A stretch of DNA of 64,000 nucleotides. Source: Nitrosomonas cryotolerans ATCC 49181. GTDB lineage: Bacteria > Pseudomonadota > Gammaproteobacteria > Burkholderiales > Nitrosomonadaceae. Under the pieces are notes generated by a model. The model worked only from the letters and a program-made list of their open reading frames with translations. It ran no database searches and was not told the DNA's origin. Where the stretch lies: the NCBI RefSeq assembly GCF_900143275.1, contig NZ_FSRO01000001.1, positions 992,001 to 1,056,000 on the forward strand, given 5' to 3'. This document shows, one piece after another, positions 54,877 to 63,896 of this stretch. A program made the position numbers and the translations under genes. The number at the start of each line of letters is the position of its first letter. The first letter of the stretch is position 1.

Positions 54877-55908
54877 TCAGGTGTCTGGACTCTGTTCGCT
54901 GGTGCAGATTTTTTGCGCTATTGCTTTGATCAGATCGGGACCATGGTAAATCAGGCCGGTATAAATCTGCACTAAACTGGCCCCTGCTTTTATTTTTTCT
55001 TCGGCATCGTTTGCTGACAAGATACCGCCCACGCCAATGATGGGTACGGCGCCCTGTAAAATCAGTTGTAACTGATGAATAACTGCGGTGGCGCGTTGTG
55101 TCAGAGGCGCGCCGCTTAATCCACCCGTTTCCCTTGACGATGGAAATTGCGTCACACCGGTTCGAGAGAGGGTTGTGTTAGTCGCAATGATACTATCAAT
55201 CCGATGTTTCATTAGCAAGCGGGCAATCGACTCAATTTGTGATGATTCCAGATCAGGTGCAATTTTTACTGCCAAGGGCGTGTAGTAGCCATGTTTGTCT
55301 GCCAGTCTTGTTTGTTCTGATTTTAAGACATGTAGCAGATGATCAAGCTCCGCCGTATTCTGTAGTTGTCGCAGGTTTTGTGTGTTGGGCGAAGAGATGT
55401 TGACCGTAATATAACTGGCCAGGGAATATACCTTACGCAGGCAAGTCAGATAATCTGTGGCGGCGTTTTCTATTGGCGTATCAAAATTCTTGCCAATATT
55501 GATGCCCAGTATACCTTGATAATCTGAGCGTCTGATATTTTCTATCATTGCGTCCACACCCTGATTATTAAAACCCATACGGTTGATTACTGCCTGTGCC
55601 TGTGGCAAGCGAAAAATACGGGGCTTCGGATTACCCGGCTGTGGACGCGGCGTTACAGTGCCTATCTCAATAAAGCCAAAACCGAGTAAGGCCAATACAT
55701 CGAGATATTCGCCATTTTTATCAAGCCCGGCTGCCAATCCAATAGGATTGGGAAAGTCCAGATTCATCACCCTGCGGGACGGACAGATAACCGGGTGATC
55801 GGGAAGTAGCCTCAATTTTCTCGCTTTCTCAAGCAGGCTGAATGTAACGCAATGTGCCGTTTCGGGTGAGAGTGTGAAGAGTAGTGGTCGAAGCAGGGTG
55901 TAGCGCAT
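54877..55908 (-). CDS. pyrD: Dihydroorotate dehydrogenase (quinone), class 2
   Basis: 343 residues. Membrane-associated flavoenzyme of pyrimidine synthesis donating electrons to quinone. The N-terminal helical extension ([23 protein letters not shown]) marks class 2. [57 protein letters not shown], and [16 protein letters not shown] are standard, as is [15 protein letters not shown] at the FMN phosphate site. It lies 20 bases upstream of rnfB. Confidence 0.97.
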   Translation of the reverse strand: MRYTLLRPLLFTLSPETAHCVTFSLLEKARKLRLLPDHPVICPSRRVMNLDFPNPIGLAAGLDKNGEYLDVLALLGFGFIEIGTVTPRPQPGNPKPRIFRLPQAQAVINRMGFNNQGVDAMIENIRRSDYQGILGINIGKNFDTPIENAATDYLTCLRKVYSLASYITVNISSPNTQNLRQLQNTAELDHLLHVLKSEQTRLADKHGYYTPLAVKIAPDLESSQIESIARLLMKHRIDSIIATNTTLSRTGVTQFPSSRETGGLSGAPLTQRATAVIHQLQLILQGAVPIIGVGGILSANDAEEKIKAGASLVQIYTGLIYHGPDLIKAIAQKICTSEQSPDT

Positions 55909-55981
55909 CAGATTGGTTTTACTTTAGAGGAGGTGTTCATTGATGACGGATATGGCGCAGGTGATTGGTTAACATGATTTC

Positions 55982-56719
55982 TTATAAAAAAGGCAAGTTG
56001 CTAAACGGTTGCCATTGTCCATTAAACAGTACCTCTAATGGTTGAAAATTAACTTTATAGCTCATTTTTTGATTCTTCTTGATCCAGTAACCAAGGTAAA
56101 GATAGGTTAAGCCAAGTTTGCGGCACTGTTCTATTTGCCACAATATGTTGTAAGTGCCAAAACTTGTGTTAGCTAGATCCGGATCGAAGAAAGTATAAAC
56201 TGATGACAATCCGTCAGGTAGCAGATCAATAATACTGACCATGCGTAACTGCTTATATTCGTAGAATTCAATTAATTTGGAATCGACATTACTTTGTAGT
56301 AGAAAATTACAGTATTGTTCATGATCCTGATAATCCATGTCGCTGCCATCATGTCGTTTCGCCTGATAACGCTGATAGAGTGCGAAGTGATGTGCCTGGT
56401 AATGTAATTCACAGTGTTTTGCGATCAGATGCTGGTGTCGTTTTAAGGCGCGGCGTTGTGTCCGATTAGGCGTAAATTGATTGATGAGTATACGTATCGG
56501 CAAACAGGCCTGGCACTGATCACAGCAAGGACGATAAGTATAGTTACCACTGCGGCGAAAACCGGTTTGTATCAGCTTTGCATAGATACTTGCGTCAATT
56601 AAATGATCGGGTGTTGCTACTTGAGAACGCGCTGATTTCTCAGGCAGATAGCTACAGGGGTAAGATTGAGTCGTATGAAATTTTAGCACAGGCAATAAAG
56701 AGTTATCGAATTGGTTCAT
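55982..56719 (-). CDS. bpt: Aspartate/glutamate leucyltransferase
   Basis: 245 residues from ATG 56719 (MNQFDNSLLPVLKFH); a TTG two codons upstream is in frame but less likely. Adds Leu to N-terminal Asp or Glu in the N-degron pathway (arginyl-transferase fold). Motifs CSYLPEKSARSQ, GFRRSGNYTYRPCCDQCQACLPIRI and LTYLYLGYWIKKNQKMSYKVNFQPLEVL are those of the bacterial Bpt subfamily. It overlaps aat, its functional partner, by 17 bases. Confidence 0.93.
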   Translation of the reverse strand: MNQFDNSLLPVLKFHTTQSYPCSYLPEKSARSQVATPDHLIDASIYAKLIQTGFRRSGNYTYRPCCDQCQACLPIRILINQFTPNRTQRRALKRHQHLIAKHCELHYQAHHFALYQRYQAKRHDGSDMDYQDHEQYCNFLLQSNVDSKLIEFYEYKQLRMVSIIDLLPDGLSSVYTFFDPDLANTSFGTYNILWQIEQCRKLGLTYLYLGYWIKKNQKMSYKVNFQPLEVLFNGQWQPFSNLPFL

Positions 56720-57401
56720 AATCAAAATACCACTTTTCAGGTTGTTTAGGATAGGCGGTTAATTCACATAGCCTTTGACTAAATTCAGCTCTGGGAATTT
56801 CACGTGCACCTAAAGAAGCCAGGTGAGCGGTTTTGAGCTGGCAATCAATCAGACCAAAATGCCAACGTTCCAGTTGCATAACCAGATGTGCAAATGCGAT
56901 TTTGGAAGCGTCCGGTACGCAGGAAAACATGGATTCTCCAAAAAATACTTTTCCTAACGCAACGCCATACAGCCCGCCTACCAATTCTTCATTTACCCAA
57001 GTCTCAACCGAATGAGCGAGTCCCATCTCATGCAGTGTCATGTAAGCTGAAATCATTTCGGGATGTATCCATGTTCCGGGCTGACCCTTACGAGGTGCTG
57101 CACAGGATTGAATGACCTGGCTAAAATGACTGTCTGTACGAACTACGTAATGGCCTTTCTTCAACGTCCTATTGAGTGAACGTGAAATTTTCAATTCACT
57201 AGGGAACAAGACCATACGCGGATCCGGGCTCCACCATAGAATCGGTTCTCCTTCATTGAACCAGGGGAAAATACCCTGGCGATAGGCTGTGAGTAAACGG
57301 TGTGGCGAAAGATCGCCACCCATGGCAAGCAGTCCATTTGGTTTGCTCAGTGCCATTTCTACTCTGGGAAATGCGGTGTGTGATGCGAGCAGAGGAATCA
57401 T
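56703..57401 (-). CDS. aat: Leucyl/phenylalanyl-tRNA-protein transferase
   Basis: 232 residues. Adds Leu or Phe to N-terminal Lys or Arg for ClpS/ClpAP degradation. FPRVEMALSKPNGLLAMGGDLSPHRLLTAYRQGIFPWF is the N-terminal block; WWSPDPRMVLFP, HPEMISAYMTLHEMGLAHSVETW, GGLYGVALGKVFFGESMFS and DCQLKTAHLASLGAREIPR complete the family pattern. With bpt it completes a bacterial N-degron module. Confidence 0.97.
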   Translation of the reverse strand: MIPLLASHTAFPRVEMALSKPNGLLAMGGDLSPHRLLTAYRQGIFPWFNEGEPILWWSPDPRMVLFPSELKISRSLNRTLKKGHYVVRTDSHFSQVIQSCAAPRKGQPGTWIHPEMISAYMTLHEMGLAHSVETWVNEELVGGLYGVALGKVFFGESMFSCVPDASKIAFAHLVMQLERWHFGLIDCQLKTAHLASLGAREIPRAEFSQRLCELTAYPKQPEKWYFDYEPIR

Positions 57402-57436
57402 AATGTTTATGAAAACATGGGTTAATTAATATTACC

Positions 57437-57450
57437 TTGATTTAGATCAA
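57437..57450. promoter_or_regulatory. FNR/CRP-type operator TTGAT-N4-ATCAA
   Basis: TTGATTTAGATCAA is a perfect match to the FNR consensus. Its centre (57443.5) lies about 41.5 bases before a start point expected just after the -10-like TATTAT at 57473-57478, the class II activator geometry. It precedes the outer-membrane protein gene at 57532; the divergent aat starts 36 bases away on the other side. Confidence 0.75.
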
Positions 57451-57472
57451 AGTTGATAGTGTAAATATTTTT

Positions 57473-57478
57473 TATTAT
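57473..57478 (+). promoter_or_regulatory. Candidate -10 element TATTAT
   Basis: Located 22 bases after the FNR-type site, with no good -35, as expected for an activator-dependent promoter. The predicted transcript start is near 57485, about 47 bases before the ATG. Confidence 0.5.
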
Positions 57479-57531
57479 CGATCCTTGGACGAGCACCTAT
57501 AAATAAAATAGATGAGTAAAAGGAGCGTTAA

Positions 57532-58392
57532 ATGAAATATGGTCTAGATACGCCGCGAGGAAGGATTAAGGCTATGGCCGGCTTGCTTGTGATTATCGCC
57601 ATGATGGCGATGCAGGAAGCCCGGGCTCAAGATGATACCGCGGTCCGGGCTTTAGAACAGCACGTCGAGCAATTAGAAGCCCAGATGAAAGCCATTCAGA
57701 ATGAATTAATGCGAGTGAAATCCCATTCTGCCCGAGAGGCACAGAAGGTGACGGAAGTTGAAGAAATGGCCCGAACAATAGACAGACGTGGGAGTGAGGA
57801 TCATAAGCACATGCTGTTTTTTCGCGGTGGTTTTGCACACAGCATGCAAAATCGTAATGGTGTAACTTTGCAAAGTAATGTCGCCCCTGTCGGTGCCCAG
57901 GATCAGGCAGATAAAGATGCCTGGTATATTGGTGCGGGTTTTGATTTTAGTTTGACAAATGATCTATGGGGGATCATGCCTAAAACCGATGTGATGGCTG
58001 AATTGATGTTCGAGTACAAGCGATTTGGTGTCGCGCAGGGTAATGCTCTTGCCAATGCGCCCACTCAACTGGCCGGAGGTGGACTTAACCCACGCGCTGT
58101 GACGGTGAGCCAGTTTACCTTGACGGCAGCACCCAAAATAAAATTTTTGGATGGTTACAAGCTGAGACCCTGGATTATTCCTGCGGGCCTGGCGCTTCAT
58201 GTAATTAGCCCTCCGTCCGAATCGATAACCGTCTTGACCCCGGGGGTCATGTTTGCCGCAGGTGCCGATTACAATATCTGGAAGGATTTTTATGTTGGTG
58301 TTGATGCCCGTTATCATGTGACAGGTGGTAAGCACGATGGAGTCAATATCGATGGTTTAACAGCGGGCGGCTATATTGGAATCGGTTTCTAG
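57532..58392 (+). CDS. Outer-membrane beta-barrel-type protein with a coiled-coil N terminus
   Basis: 286 residues with AAAGGAG upstream. A signal peptide (to about residue 32, ARA) is followed by a 40-residue coiled coil (VRALEQHVEQLEAQMKAIQNELMRVKSHSAREAQKV) and then about 190 residues of alternating beta structure ending GGYIGIGF with a terminal Phe, as in barrels. HMLFFRGGFAHSM and FYVGVDARYHVTGG are strand-like. Family unnamed. The coiled coil could anchor to peptidoglycan or trimerise. An FNR-type site suggests expression at low oxygen. Confidence 0.75.
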   Translation: MKYGLDTPRGRIKAMAGLLVIIAMMAMQEARAQDDTAVRALEQHVEQLEAQMKAIQNELMRVKSHSAREAQKVTEVEEMARTIDRRGSEDHKHMLFFRGGFAHSMQNRNGVTLQSNVAPVGAQDQADKDAWYIGAGFDFSLTNDLWGIMPKTDVMAELMFEYKRFGVAQGNALANAPTQLAGGGLNPRAVTVSQFTLTAAPKIKFLDGYKLRPWIIPAGLALHVISPPSESITVLTPGVMFAAGADYNIWKDFYVGVDARYHVTGGKHDGVNIDGLTAGGYIGIGF

Positions 58393-58497
58393 AGTACGGA
58401 TGCTAACGACAATGCAGGAAAAATCCGCCTGACAGAATACGCGTATATTATCCGTCGCATATTTTGTTGGCTTTTCCCTGTTTCCGAATCCTGACCG

Positions 58498-59334
58498 TTA
58501 ATTACTATTACCCGCTTTGGCCAGCAGCATATCAAGTATACGTGTGCTCAATATTCGTTTAAGAAAGCCAAATAAATAAGTGGGGACGGTAACATAATAA
58601 CGGGGTTTAGGATTGCTGGATTCTAATGCATGGATCACTCTTTTTAATACGGCCTCGGGGGGTAAGGTAAACGGTACAGCAGGGCCTGGTTTGTGTAGTC
58701 GTTTGAGTACACCGAGATATCGCTCGCGATGAAAACTTTTGTCGACATCGATATATTGCCCTAATGCTTTTGCCGAATTTGCACGAAACTGACTGGCAAT
58801 TGGACCCGGCTCAATTAAACTGATATAGATATTGCTTCCTTTTAATTCAAGACGCAGTGTATCGCTCAGGCCTTCGATGGCATATTTTGATGCATTGTAG
58901 GCACCGCGAAAGGGCATAGATACAAAACCCAGTACTGAACTGTTTTGAATAATCCGCCCATAGCCTTGTCGGCGCATAACAGGTAGTACAAGATTGGATA
59001 ACTCCTGCCAGCCAAAAACATTGGTTTCAAATTGTATACGGAGTGCTTCCCGGCTAAGATCTTCAACCGCGCCGGGTAAACCGTATGCACCATTATTGAA
59101 TAAGGCATACAATTCGCCATTGGTGCGTTGCATGACTGCCTCAAAGGCTTGTTGAATCGAATCTGAATCAGCCAGGTCCAGACGTAAGCTTTCCAGGCCC
59201 TCAGCTAACAGTGTATCGACGCTTTCTTGTCTTCGTGCGGTTGCAAAAACATGGTAGCCTTGTTTATGTAATGCATGGGCAACACAGTAGCCGATGCCGC
59301 TTGAACAGCCTGTTATCAATATCGTCTTTTTCAT
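58498..59334 (-). CDS. Short-chain dehydrogenase/reductase (classical SDR)
   Basis: 278 residues. Cofactor site TILITGCSSGIGYCVAHAL, NNGAYG (NNAG variant), catalytic Ser in QNSSVLGFVSMPFRG and YNASKYAIEG with Tyr-x3-Lys. After it, LIEPGPIASQFR is the usual PG motif. The C-terminal region (KPRYYVTVPTYLFGFLKRIL) resembles SDRs acting on lipids or hydroxysteroid-like substrates. Substrate unknown. Monocistronic. Confidence 0.92.
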   Translation of the reverse strand: MKKTILITGCSSGIGYCVAHALHKQGYHVFATARRQESVDTLLAEGLESLRLDLADSDSIQQAFEAVMQRTNGELYALFNNGAYGLPGAVEDLSREALRIQFETNVFGWQELSNLVLPVMRRQGYGRIIQNSSVLGFVSMPFRGAYNASKYAIEGLSDTLRLELKGSNIYISLIEPGPIASQFRANSAKALGQYIDVDKSFHRERYLGVLKRLHKPGPAVPFTLPPEAVLKRVIHALESSNPKPRYYVTVPTYLFGFLKRILSTRILDMLLAKAGNSN

Positions 59335-59460
59335 TTGCTAAGCTTAACCCGAAAATGGATTCCTTGTCCCGTGCGCTTGACAATTAATTGAGCTCGAAGA
59401 TAGCATCCATCCACTAGGCAATGTTTTTTAAATAGAAAATAACATAGGGACGAACCCTTA

Positions 59461-59832
59461 ATGTCAACGATTTTATTTAGACTGAATGGTGTTTCTGATG
59501 AAGAGGTGACGGATGTACGTGAATTGCTGGCCCATAATGAGATTGATTTTTATGAAACTTCACCGGGTAACTGGGGTGTTTCCGTTCCTGCGATATGGTT
59601 ACGAGATGACGATCAGCTTCAAAAAGCACGTGTGTTACTTGACGAATACCAGGCGGCGCGTACACTCAGAATAAGAGAAGAATATGCACGCTTGAAAAAG
59701 GAAGGGAAGAGTAAAACTTTTATTGATAAAATAAAAGAGAGTCCAATTCAATGGGTGGCTCATTTGGTCGCCGTCTTGTTAGTGATTTACTTATCCATAA
59801 AATTGGTTGTTGATCTTGGGAATATGGGATGA
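59461..59832 (+). CDS. DUF6164 family protein
   Basis: 123 residues. The N-terminal half (LFRLNGVSDEEVTDVRELLAHNEIDFYETSPGNWGVSVPAIWLRDDDQLQKARVLLDEYQAAR) is a small alpha/beta fold, and the last 30 residues form one membrane helix (HLVAVLLVIYLSIKLVVDLG). This matches the uncharacterised DUF6164 family of proteobacteria. No partner genes. Confidence 0.8.
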   Translation: MSTILFRLNGVSDEEVTDVRELLAHNEIDFYETSPGNWGVSVPAIWLRDDDQLQKARVLLDEYQAARTLRIREEYARLKKEGKSKTFIDKIKESPIQWVAHLVAVLLVIYLSIKLVVDLGNMG

Positions 59833-60030
59833 TGCACGATATTTAATCAATGCAGCGCGTGTATCAGCCGGGAAGGAAACGGAACAATATGACATCAGGT
59901 GTTGTCTTTAGATGTTAATAAGCCAGCTGTCAGTGTATTTAAATTGCTTCGTGGTGTTGATTTTGAGATACCGTATGAGTCAAGCGACTTACCTGATTAT
60001 ATAAAAAACGATTAATAAGGAGAATATAAC

Positions 60031-60576
60031 TTGAAATACCCTTTGAAATTTATCGCGATACTATTTGCTGTTTTACCTCTCTATGCTTATGGTGGCGGCA
60101 ATCCGGAGTTTGTGCAATTCCCGCTTGGCTATGAGAAATCTTTCACAAAGTATGCGACTGAGAATCGAGCAAATCAAAAGCAGGTTGCCAAATTCTATGC
60201 CAACCTGGCGATGGTTGCGAGCTATACACAAGGCAGCAAGGCCGCGCCTGGTTCTGTCGTGGTGATGGAGATATATAGTCCCAAAATGGATGCGGAAAAT
60301 AAGCCTATTGTAGGTAGTGATGGTTTATTTGAAATTGATTCACTGGCAGCCGTTGCGGTTATGGAAAATAAGGATATCTGGAATGAGGCTTATTCTGCAA
60401 AAGATCGGACGGGACATTGGGGATTCGCAGTATATAACCCGGATGGTACGCCAAAAGATAATGATTTAAATTGCGTACAGTGTCATACGCCATTGCAGAA
60501 TCAGGATTACTTGTTTACTTATCAGAAATTGATTGATTATGTAGAAAAACATGTCGGCAATCCGCTGGCACAATAA
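60031..60576 (+). CDS. Cytochrome P460-family protein lacking the cross-linking lysine
   Basis: 181 residues, TTG start with AAGGAG 8 bases upstream. The signal peptide ends near YAYG. The P460 fold is seen in FPLGYEKSFTKYATENR, FYANLAMVAS, PGSVVVMEIYSPK and HWGFAVYNPDGTPK. The heme site is Cys148-Val-Gln-Cys151-His152. In N. europaea P460 the segment DGTVTVKELV carries Lys70, bonded to heme; here the equivalent residue is Met79. It is therefore more likely a cytochrome c'-beta-like NO-binding or related protein than a hydroxylamine-oxidising P460. The alignment is by eye. Confidence 0.8.
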   Translation: MKYPLKFIAILFAVLPLYAYGGGNPEFVQFPLGYEKSFTKYATENRANQKQVAKFYANLAMVASYTQGSKAAPGSVVVMEIYSPKMDAENKPIVGSDGLFEIDSLAAVAVMENKDIWNEAYSAKDRTGHWGFAVYNPDGTPKDNDLNCVQCHTPLQNQDYLFTYQKLIDYVEKHVGNPLAQ

Positions 60577-60609
60577 GAATAAGTAATCCATGCTGGATGA
60601 AACAAGATC

Positions 60610-60656
60610 GGCCATGTATGTATTAATACAGTAATTATGCTATCTAGTACATGGCC
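60610..60656. repeat. Inverted repeat downstream of the P460-family gene
   Basis: GGCCATGTA at 60610-60618 pairs with TACATGGCC at 60648-60656; a second, AT-rich pairing extends inside. It lies 34 bases after the stop codon, without a T-run. Possible bidirectional terminator. Confidence 0.5.
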
Positions 60657-60724
60657 GACATGCGACTATACAACCTTATCATGCCCGGTATGGCAAGTTC
60701 CCCGCGCTTGGTGCGCCCCACTCG

Positions 60725-62116
60725 TTAATGACGTGATTGGCTGGATGTAGTAACGGCATCTTTTTGTTCCAATGGTTGAGGATCCAGTACGGCAACGGTC
60801 AAGCTATCATCCTGAAAATATTTCTTTGCAACACTGCGGACCTGTTCGGCTGTTACTGCTTTTAATTTCTGCAGCATGGTATCAATATCCCGATAAGACA
60901 AGCCAATACTTTCTAGCCTGCCAATCTGCATTGCCTGAGAAAATATAGAATCACGCTGAAAAACATGGCTTGCAACTAACTGCGCTTTCACACGCATGAG
61001 TTCTTCTTCCGTTACCCCCTCATTGATGAGTTTTTCTATTTCGTTACGTAATGCTGTTTCAAGTGCTGCCACGGTTTTTCCTTCACTGGGCGTGCTGCTG
61101 AGATAAAACAGACTGGGACCGCGTGCGGTGGAATTATAGCTGGCGTCAACCGAGCTGGCGATTTGTTGTTCGCGTACGAGTGCCTTATTGAGTCTGGCTG
61201 AGGCATTGCCATCAAGTACGCCCGCTAACATTTCCAGCGCATAGGGTTCCCAGTCATGTGCGACATCTTGCAATGAAGGCGTATGGTAACTCATGGCCAG
61301 ATAAGGTAGTTTTGCGGGTGCTTTAACGGTGATACGTTTAATGCCCAGTTGCGGTGGTTCAGTTTGTGGCTTACGTAAAGCGAGCGATAAAAGTGTACGC
61401 GGTTCTATTTTTCCGTAATATTGTTCTGCCATCGCAAATACGGCCTTAGGATCGACATCGCCAACGATTACTAATGTGGCGTTATTCGGAGCATACCAAC
61501 GATCGTACCAGTCTTGTGTATCCTGCACACGCATATGTTCCAAGTCATTCATCCAGCCGATAACAGGATAGCGATAGGGGTGGGCTTGATAAGCTGTTGC
61601 GATCATTTTTTCATACATGAGTGAGCGTGCTTGATCATCGGTACGTAATCGTCTTTCCTCCATGACCACCTTGATCTCTTTAGAAAAGGCTTCTTCTGTT
61701 AGAATCAGATTACGCATCCGATCAGCTTCCAGTTCCATTGCCAGGGGTAAATGGCGGGTGTGCAGTTGTTGGAAATAGGCTGTATAGTCACGGCTGGTGA
61801 ATGCATTATCGTTTCCTCCAACGGCCGCAATTTGTTTTGAAAACGCGCCTTCTGGGACCTTATGCGTTCCTTGGAACATCATGTGCTCTAAAACGTGGGC
61901 AACGCCGGTCGTTCCGTTCAATTCATCAATGCTGCCGGCTTTGTACCAGATTTGTGTTACCACAACCGGAGAACGATGGTCTTCTTTGACGATCAGTTTT
62001 AAACCGTTGTCCAGTGTATATTCGTGAGGGTTGGCAAATGCTACGGACGAAGCCAATATGGCGAAAATAATCTGCCAATACAGCAAAAAAAAGGTAATCC
62101 GGTGATCAGGTTTCAT
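60725..62116 (-). CDS. M16-family zinc metallopeptidase, exported
   Basis: 463 residues from ATG 62116 (MKPDHRITFF). The longer in-frame extension runs antisense into ftsY and was rejected. An N-terminal hydrophobic signal (FLLYWQIIFAILASSVAFA) directs export. The inverted zinc motif HVLEHMMFQGT (HxxEH) with Glu further on (ELEADRMRNL) is intact. SPVVVTQIWYKAGSIDE and the second lobe GDVDPKAVFAMAEQYYGKI are typical. It probably degrades peptides in the periplasm. Divergent from ftsY, a common order in betaproteobacteria. Confidence 0.93.
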   Translation of the reverse strand: MKPDHRITFFLLYWQIIFAILASSVAFANPHEYTLDNGLKLIVKEDHRSPVVVTQIWYKAGSIDELNGTTGVAHVLEHMMFQGTHKVPEGAFSKQIAAVGGNDNAFTSRDYTAYFQQLHTRHLPLAMELEADRMRNLILTEEAFSKEIKVVMEERRLRTDDQARSLMYEKMIATAYQAHPYRYPVIGWMNDLEHMRVQDTQDWYDRWYAPNNATLVIVGDVDPKAVFAMAEQYYGKIEPRTLLSLALRKPQTEPPQLGIKRITVKAPAKLPYLAMSYHTPSLQDVAHDWEPYALEMLAGVLDGNASARLNKALVREQQIASSVDASYNSTARGPSLFYLSSTPSEGKTVAALETALRNEIEKLINEGVTEEELMRVKAQLVASHVFQRDSIFSQAMQIGRLESIGLSYRDIDTMLQKLKAVTAEQVRSVAKKYFQDDSLTVAVLDPQPLEQKDAVTTSSQSRH

Positions 62117-62192
62117 TTTTACTAACCTAAGTTTGAGTAAACAGAATAAAATCAGGGTTTGCGAATTCAAATATAGATAACAGCCTACCAGA

Positions 62193-63188
62193 ATGTTTAG
62201 TTTTTTTAAATCGAAAAAAGATCCTGCTGAACCGACGCCTGAATCCACAGCTGAATCGGTTAGCCTGGCTGACAAGGTCAGACATGGATTGTCTCGCACC
62301 CGACAAAATCTAGGTAAACAATTATCCGGCTTGTTTGGTGGCGGCAAGATAGATGAAGCGCTCTATGAAGAACTTGAAACTATCTTGTTAACTGCTGATA
62401 CGGGTGTCAACGCAACCAATCGGTTACTTGAGGATCTGCGTAAGCAGGTAAAACGCGATGGTTTATCCGACGCGGCGCAGTTAAAGAAAGCATTGCAGGA
62501 AGCACTCATCACGATGCTGGCACCTCTGGAGCAACCACTTGATATGACGAAAGAAAAACCGTTTGTCATTATGATAACGGGCGTAAATGGTGTTGGGAAG
62601 ACGACGTCTATTGGGAAATTGGCCAAATATTTTCAGTCAGAGGGAAAATCAGTTTTGCTGGCCGCAGGCGATACTTTTCGTGCTGCCGCGCGGGAGCAAT
62701 TAATAGTTTGGGGTGAACGTAATAATATTGCCGTTATTGCACCGGAAAACGATCCCAATAACAGGAATGACCCGGCTGCGGTGATTTTTGATGCCGTGAA
62801 TGCAGCTAAGGCGCGGAATATTGATGTCGTGCTCGCTGATACGGCCGGACGTTTGACCACACAATTACACCTTATGGAGGAAATCAAGAAAGTAAAACGC
62901 GTGATTGCGAAGGCCATGCCGGATGCGCCGCACGAGGTATTATTGGTGCTGGATGCAAATACCGGACAGAATGCGGTGGCACAGGTCAAAGCTTTCGATG
63001 AGGCACTCGGTGTGACGGGCCTGGTACTAACCAAGCTTGACGGGACGGCTAAGGGCGGTGTCATTGCCGCTATTGCGACGCAACACGTAGAAAATCCGCC
63101 GGCACTTCGCTTTCTGGGTGTCGGGGAAGGTGTGGATGATTTAAGACCCTTTGATGCCAGAGAATTTGTGGAAGCAATATTTGATTAA
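62193..63188 (+). CDS. ftsY: Signal recognition particle receptor FtsY
   Basis: 331 residues. SRP-type GTPase docking ribosome-nascent chains at the membrane. A short charged A domain is followed by the N domain (LADKVRHGLSRTRQNLGKQLSGLFGGGKIDEALYEELETILLTADTG) and the G domain with GVNGVGKTTSIGKLAKYF, AAGDTFRAAAREQL, LADTAGRL, TKLDGTAKGG and FLGVGEGVDDLRPFD. First of an ftsY-ftsE-ftsX cluster. Confidence 0.98.
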   Translation: MFSFFKSKKDPAEPTPESTAESVSLADKVRHGLSRTRQNLGKQLSGLFGGGKIDEALYEELETILLTADTGVNATNRLLEDLRKQVKRDGLSDAAQLKKALQEALITMLAPLEQPLDMTKEKPFVIMITGVNGVGKTTSIGKLAKYFQSEGKSVLLAAGDTFRAAAREQLIVWGERNNIAVIAPENDPNNRNDPAAVIFDAVNAAKARNIDVVLADTAGRLTTQLHLMEEIKKVKRVIAKAMPDAPHEVLLVLDANTGQNAVAQVKAFDEALGVTGLVLTKLDGTAKGGVIAAIATQHVENPPALRFLGVGEGVDDLRPFDAREFVEAIFD

Positions 63189-63242
63189 TCGGTGTATTTT
63201 TCGTTGCGGCACATGGCTGCTGCTGAGTAAGATAAGCACAAT

Positions 63243-63896
63243 ATGATTAGCTTTAAGAATGTTTGTAAACGCTTTCCTGATGGATTCAATGCGCTAAAAA
63301 ATATCGACTTTACCATTGAAAAAGGTGAGATGGTTTTTGTAACAGGTCATTCGGGTGCGGGTAAAAGTACATTATTAAAGCTGATTGCGGCAATTGAGCG
63401 ATCCACGACAGGCAGTATTATTATCAGTGGTCAGAATATTAATCAGCTGAAAAGAAGTGCGGTTCCTTTTTTACGCCGTAATATCGGTTTTATTTTTCAG
63501 GATCAAAAGGTGTTATTTGATCGCACTGTTTTTGATAATGTGTTATTGCCCCTCCAAATTGGAGGCTTTGAAAGAAAATCAACCTCAAGTCGCATACGTG
63601 CTGCGCTCGATAAGGTGGGCTTATTAGAAAAGGAAAAGGCATTTCCCATTGCGCTTTCTGGAGGTGAAAGGCAGCGATTATGTATTGCGCGTGCAGTTGT
63701 TCATCGCCCGGTTATTCTAATTGCAGATGAACCGACGGGAAATCTGGATATGGATTATGCAAGAGATATCATGAGTATGTTTACTTCATTTCACCAAGTT
63801 GGAGTAACGGTGTTAATCGCAACGCACGATGCGACCATACTAGAGAATACGACACATCGTATTTTGGCGTTGGACCATGGGAAGCTGTTGGCATGA
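63243..63896 (+). CDS. ftsE: Cell division ATP-binding protein FtsE
   Basis: 217 residues. ABC ATPase controlling septal murein hydrolases with FtsX. Walker A VTGHSGAGKSTLLKLI, signature LSGGERQRLCIARA, Walker B VILIADEPTGNLD and the His switch IATHD are intact. It starts 54 bases after ftsY; its stop overlaps the ftsX start (ATGA). Confidence 0.97.
   Translation: MISFKNVCKRFPDGFNALKNIDFTIEKGEMVFVTGHSGAGKSTLLKLIAAIERSTTGSIIISGQNINQLKRSAVPFLRRNIGFIFQDQKVLFDRTVFDNVLLPLQIGGFERKSTSSRIRAALDKVGLLEKEKAFPIALSGGERQRLCIARAVVHRPVILIADEPTGNLDMDYARDIMSMFTSFHQVGVTVLIATHDATILENTTHRILALDHGKLLA

Noticed and set aside
59890..60015. Short plus-strand frame reading VNKPAVSVFKLLRGVDFEIP
   Set aside because: Protein-like but starts after a stop codon without an adequate start signal; at most a fragment of a lost gene.
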